6,221 nt of DNA from Phycisphaerae bacterium (GTDB taxonomy: Bacteria > Planctomycetota > Phycisphaerae > Sedimentisphaerales > Anaerobacaceae), in the NCBI GenBank assembly GCA_030602845.1, contig JAUVYZ010000126.1, positions 1 to 6,221 on the forward strand, given 5' to 3'. Position 1 is the first letter of the stretch; each line of letters begins with the position of its first letter. The notes under the pieces are model-generated. The model did not search any database. It worked only from the letters and a program-made list of their open reading frames with translations, and had not been told where the DNA came from. A program made the translations under genes and the position numbers. Below, in pieces: positions 4,975-6,221 of the stretch.

Positions 4975-5879
4975 AGGATTTTCTTTCCATAAATGATTGT
5001 CCACCCGAGCTGCTAAAAGAGCTGCTCCGGATAAGCACCCGGCTGAAGAGTTTATACAGCGTTGGCAGCGATGATTTATGCCTTCCGGGCAAGACGCTCG
5101 CAATGCTTTTCGAGAAGCCGAGCCTGCGAACCAGAATTAGCTTCCAGGTCGCTATGACAGACCTCGGCGGCAATGCAATTTACGTCAAGCCCGAAGACAT
5201 AGGCGGCATCGGCAAGCGCGAGCCAATCAAAGATATGGCAAGGGTCCTGAGCCGATATGTTGACGGCATAATGGCACGGACCTTCGAACACAGCACCGTT
5301 ACCGAATTGGCCGCCTTTGCAACGGTGCCGGTAATAAACGCACTGACGGACTGGTTACATCCCTGCCAGGCAATGGCTGACGTACTTACTATTGGCGAGC
5401 ACTGCGGCGAGCTGGAAGGTGTGAAAATCGCCTTTATTGGTGACGGAAATAACGTGGCTCGCTCGCTGGCCTTTGCCTGCGCAAAGCTTGGTATGAAAAT
5501 GGTTGTCGCCTCGCCGGCCGGTTACCAGCTCGATGCCGAATCAATCCGGAAAGCAAATGAAATATCCGCCGACAGCGTCCGGCAAACCGGCGACCCCGCA
5601 CAGGCCGTCGTTGACGCCGACATCATTTATACCGACACCTGGGTCAGTATGGGCCAGGAGGCCGAAAAGCAAAAACGCTGTGCGGACTTCGCAGGTTTTC
5701 AGGTCAATGCCGAGCTGCTCAAATCGGCGCCTCGCGCCAAGATTATGCACTGTCTGCCGGCTTATCGCGGCTTTGAAATCACCGATGAAGTTGCCGAATC
5801 GCCCAATTCGATTATGTTCGACCAGGCCGAAAACCGCCTGCACTTCCAGCGGGCCTTGTTAAAAAAACTTTTGAGCTAA
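4971..5879 (+). CDS. argF: Ornithine carbamoyltransferase
   Basis: Transfers the carbamoyl group from carbamoyl phosphate to ornithine, giving citrulline, in the cytoplasm. The 302 residues cover both domains. SLRTR (51-55) is the carbamoyl-phosphate loop, where Leu replaces the commoner Thr as in many ArgF proteins; RTFEH (103-107) and HPCQ (130-133) complete that site. The second domain holds GDGNN (157-161), the ornithine motif DTWVSMG (222-228) and HCLPA (260-264) with reactive Cys261. The DxxxSMG motif supports ornithine over N-acetyl- or N-succinylornithine as substrate. Its ATG overlaps the argD TGA in ATGA, implying translational coupling, and GAGAG (4960-4964) lies six bases upstream. 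Codon and base use match argB and argD. Tight spacing suggests one transcript with argB and argD. Confidence 0.96.
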   Translation: MKDFLSINDCPPELLKELLRISTRLKSLYSVGSDDLCLPGKTLAMLFEKPSLRTRISFQVAMTDLGGNAIYVKPEDIGGIGKREPIKDMARVLSRYVDGIMARTFEHSTVTELAAFATVPVINALTDWLHPCQAMADVLTIGEHCGELEGVKIAFIGDGNNVARSLAFACAKLGMKMVVASPAGYQLDAESIRKANEISADSVRQTGDPAQAVVDADIIYTDTWVSMGQEAEKQKRCADFAGFQVNAELLKSAPRAKIMHCLPAYRGFEITDEVAESPNSIMFDQAENRLHFQRALLKKLLS

Positions 5880-5886
5880 GGGAATA

Positions 5887-6165
5887 ATGGACGACGAATA
5901 TTTACCAGATTACATCAAAGAAAACTACGAAGTCTTTGACAGATTTACGTTTGATTATCTTTTCAAAAGACTCTTGGCTGATGGCTATGACAACGAAGAG
6001 ACAAAAGACATAATTCTGTATAACTGCGCTCTGAGCACGTTAGTAACGCAAGAGAGGATAGACAATAAGTATTATTGGGAAATATTTGTAAACGATGTGA
6101 TCGCTCCAGATCTTCTGGATATATACAGGGAAGAATTTAATAAAGCCGTATTTAACAAAAACTAA
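5887..6165 (+). CDS. Small acidic protein of unknown function, 92 aa
   Basis: I do not recognise this protein. It begins 7 bases after the argF stop with AAGGGA (5878-5883) just upstream, so it is very probably translated and co-transcribed with the arginine genes. It has 21 Asp/Glu against 10 Lys/Arg and at least nine tyrosines, with no signal peptide, membrane helix or metal-binding cluster. The sequence alternates charged and aromatic residues and looks like a compact helical domain. One line of the gene (5941-6000) is 37% G+C, lower than the arginine genes, hinting at a different history. Its place in the operon does not establish a role in arginine metabolism. Confidence 0.75.
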   Translation: MDDEYLPDYIKENYEVFDRFTFDYLFKRLLADGYDNEETKDIILYNCALSTLVTQERIDNKYYWEIFVNDVIAPDLLDIYREEFNKAVFNKN

Positions 6166-6186
6166 GTGGTTTTTCTTTGGTGTCTT

Positions 6187-6221
6187 GTGCCCGGCAAAAC
6201 TAAAAAGATTCTCGTTGCTAC
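6187..6221 (+). CDS. Possible start of a further gene (cut by window edge)
   Basis: A GTG at 6187 opens a frame reading MPGKTKKILVAT to the edge. A basic start followed by a hydrophobic strand is typical of many nucleotide-binding folds. There is no clear Shine-Dalgarno, and an in-frame GTG at 6166 directly after the preceding stop is an alternative. argG would be a natural next gene, but the residues after ILVA are not the expected YSGG, so no product is assigned. Confidence 0.25.
   Translation, partial: MPGKTKKILVA

Noticed and set aside
6187..6221. Start of argG after argF.
   Set aside because: The visible residues KKILVAT lack the YSGG that should follow in argininosuccinate synthase.

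Overview
The window joins two kinds of DNA. Bases 1-1112 carry two minus-strand accessory genes: the 5' part of a restriction/DNA-modification type protein that runs off the left edge, and an AT-rich gene for an unrecognised three-helix membrane protein. One sampled 60-base line of the membrane gene (541-600) is 30% G+C. From 1520 onward everything reads on the plus strand and looks like core chromosome: an SDR-family reductase, D-aminoacyl-tRNA deacylase (dtd), then argB, argD and argF for arginine biosynthesis, followed by a small acidic orphan gene. One argB line (3361-3420) is 67% G+C. A 407-base stretch at 1113-1519, holding short dispersed-type repeats, separates the two halves.

The arginine genes form a tight operon. 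ArgB phosphorylates N-acetylglutamate, ArgD makes N-acetylornithine from the semialdehyde, and ArgF converts ornithine to citrulline. argD and argF overlap by four bases (ATGA), and the orphan gene starts 7 bases after argF. argC and the deacetylation step (argJ or argE) are not in the window. A good sigma70-type promoter (TTGACG, 17 bp, TACACT) lies just upstream of argB, and an imperfect GC-rich inverted repeat fills its spacer. The N-terminal helix of ArgB resembles that of arginine-inhibited, hexameric N-acetylglutamate kinases.

The most unusual spot is the argB-argD junction (3698-3789). AAAAAGT-type heptads encode the end of ArgB, then comes a hairpin repeat of the widespread ATTCC...GGAAT type, then five near-identical heptads ending exactly at the apparent argD start codon. 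The whole insert is open in the argD frame and has its own ATG with a modest ribosome binding site, so ArgD may carry a 22-residue repeat-derived extension.

Organism: an environmental bacterium with mid-range G+C and intergenic spaces peppered with hairpin and short tandem repeats. This style recalls Planctomycetota (Phycisphaerae-like) and some deltaproteobacterial or candidate-phylum genomes, but nothing here fixes the taxonomy. I did not find a clearly new multi-gene system. The best candidates for novelty are the membrane protein, the orphan gene and the repeat-built argD leader.
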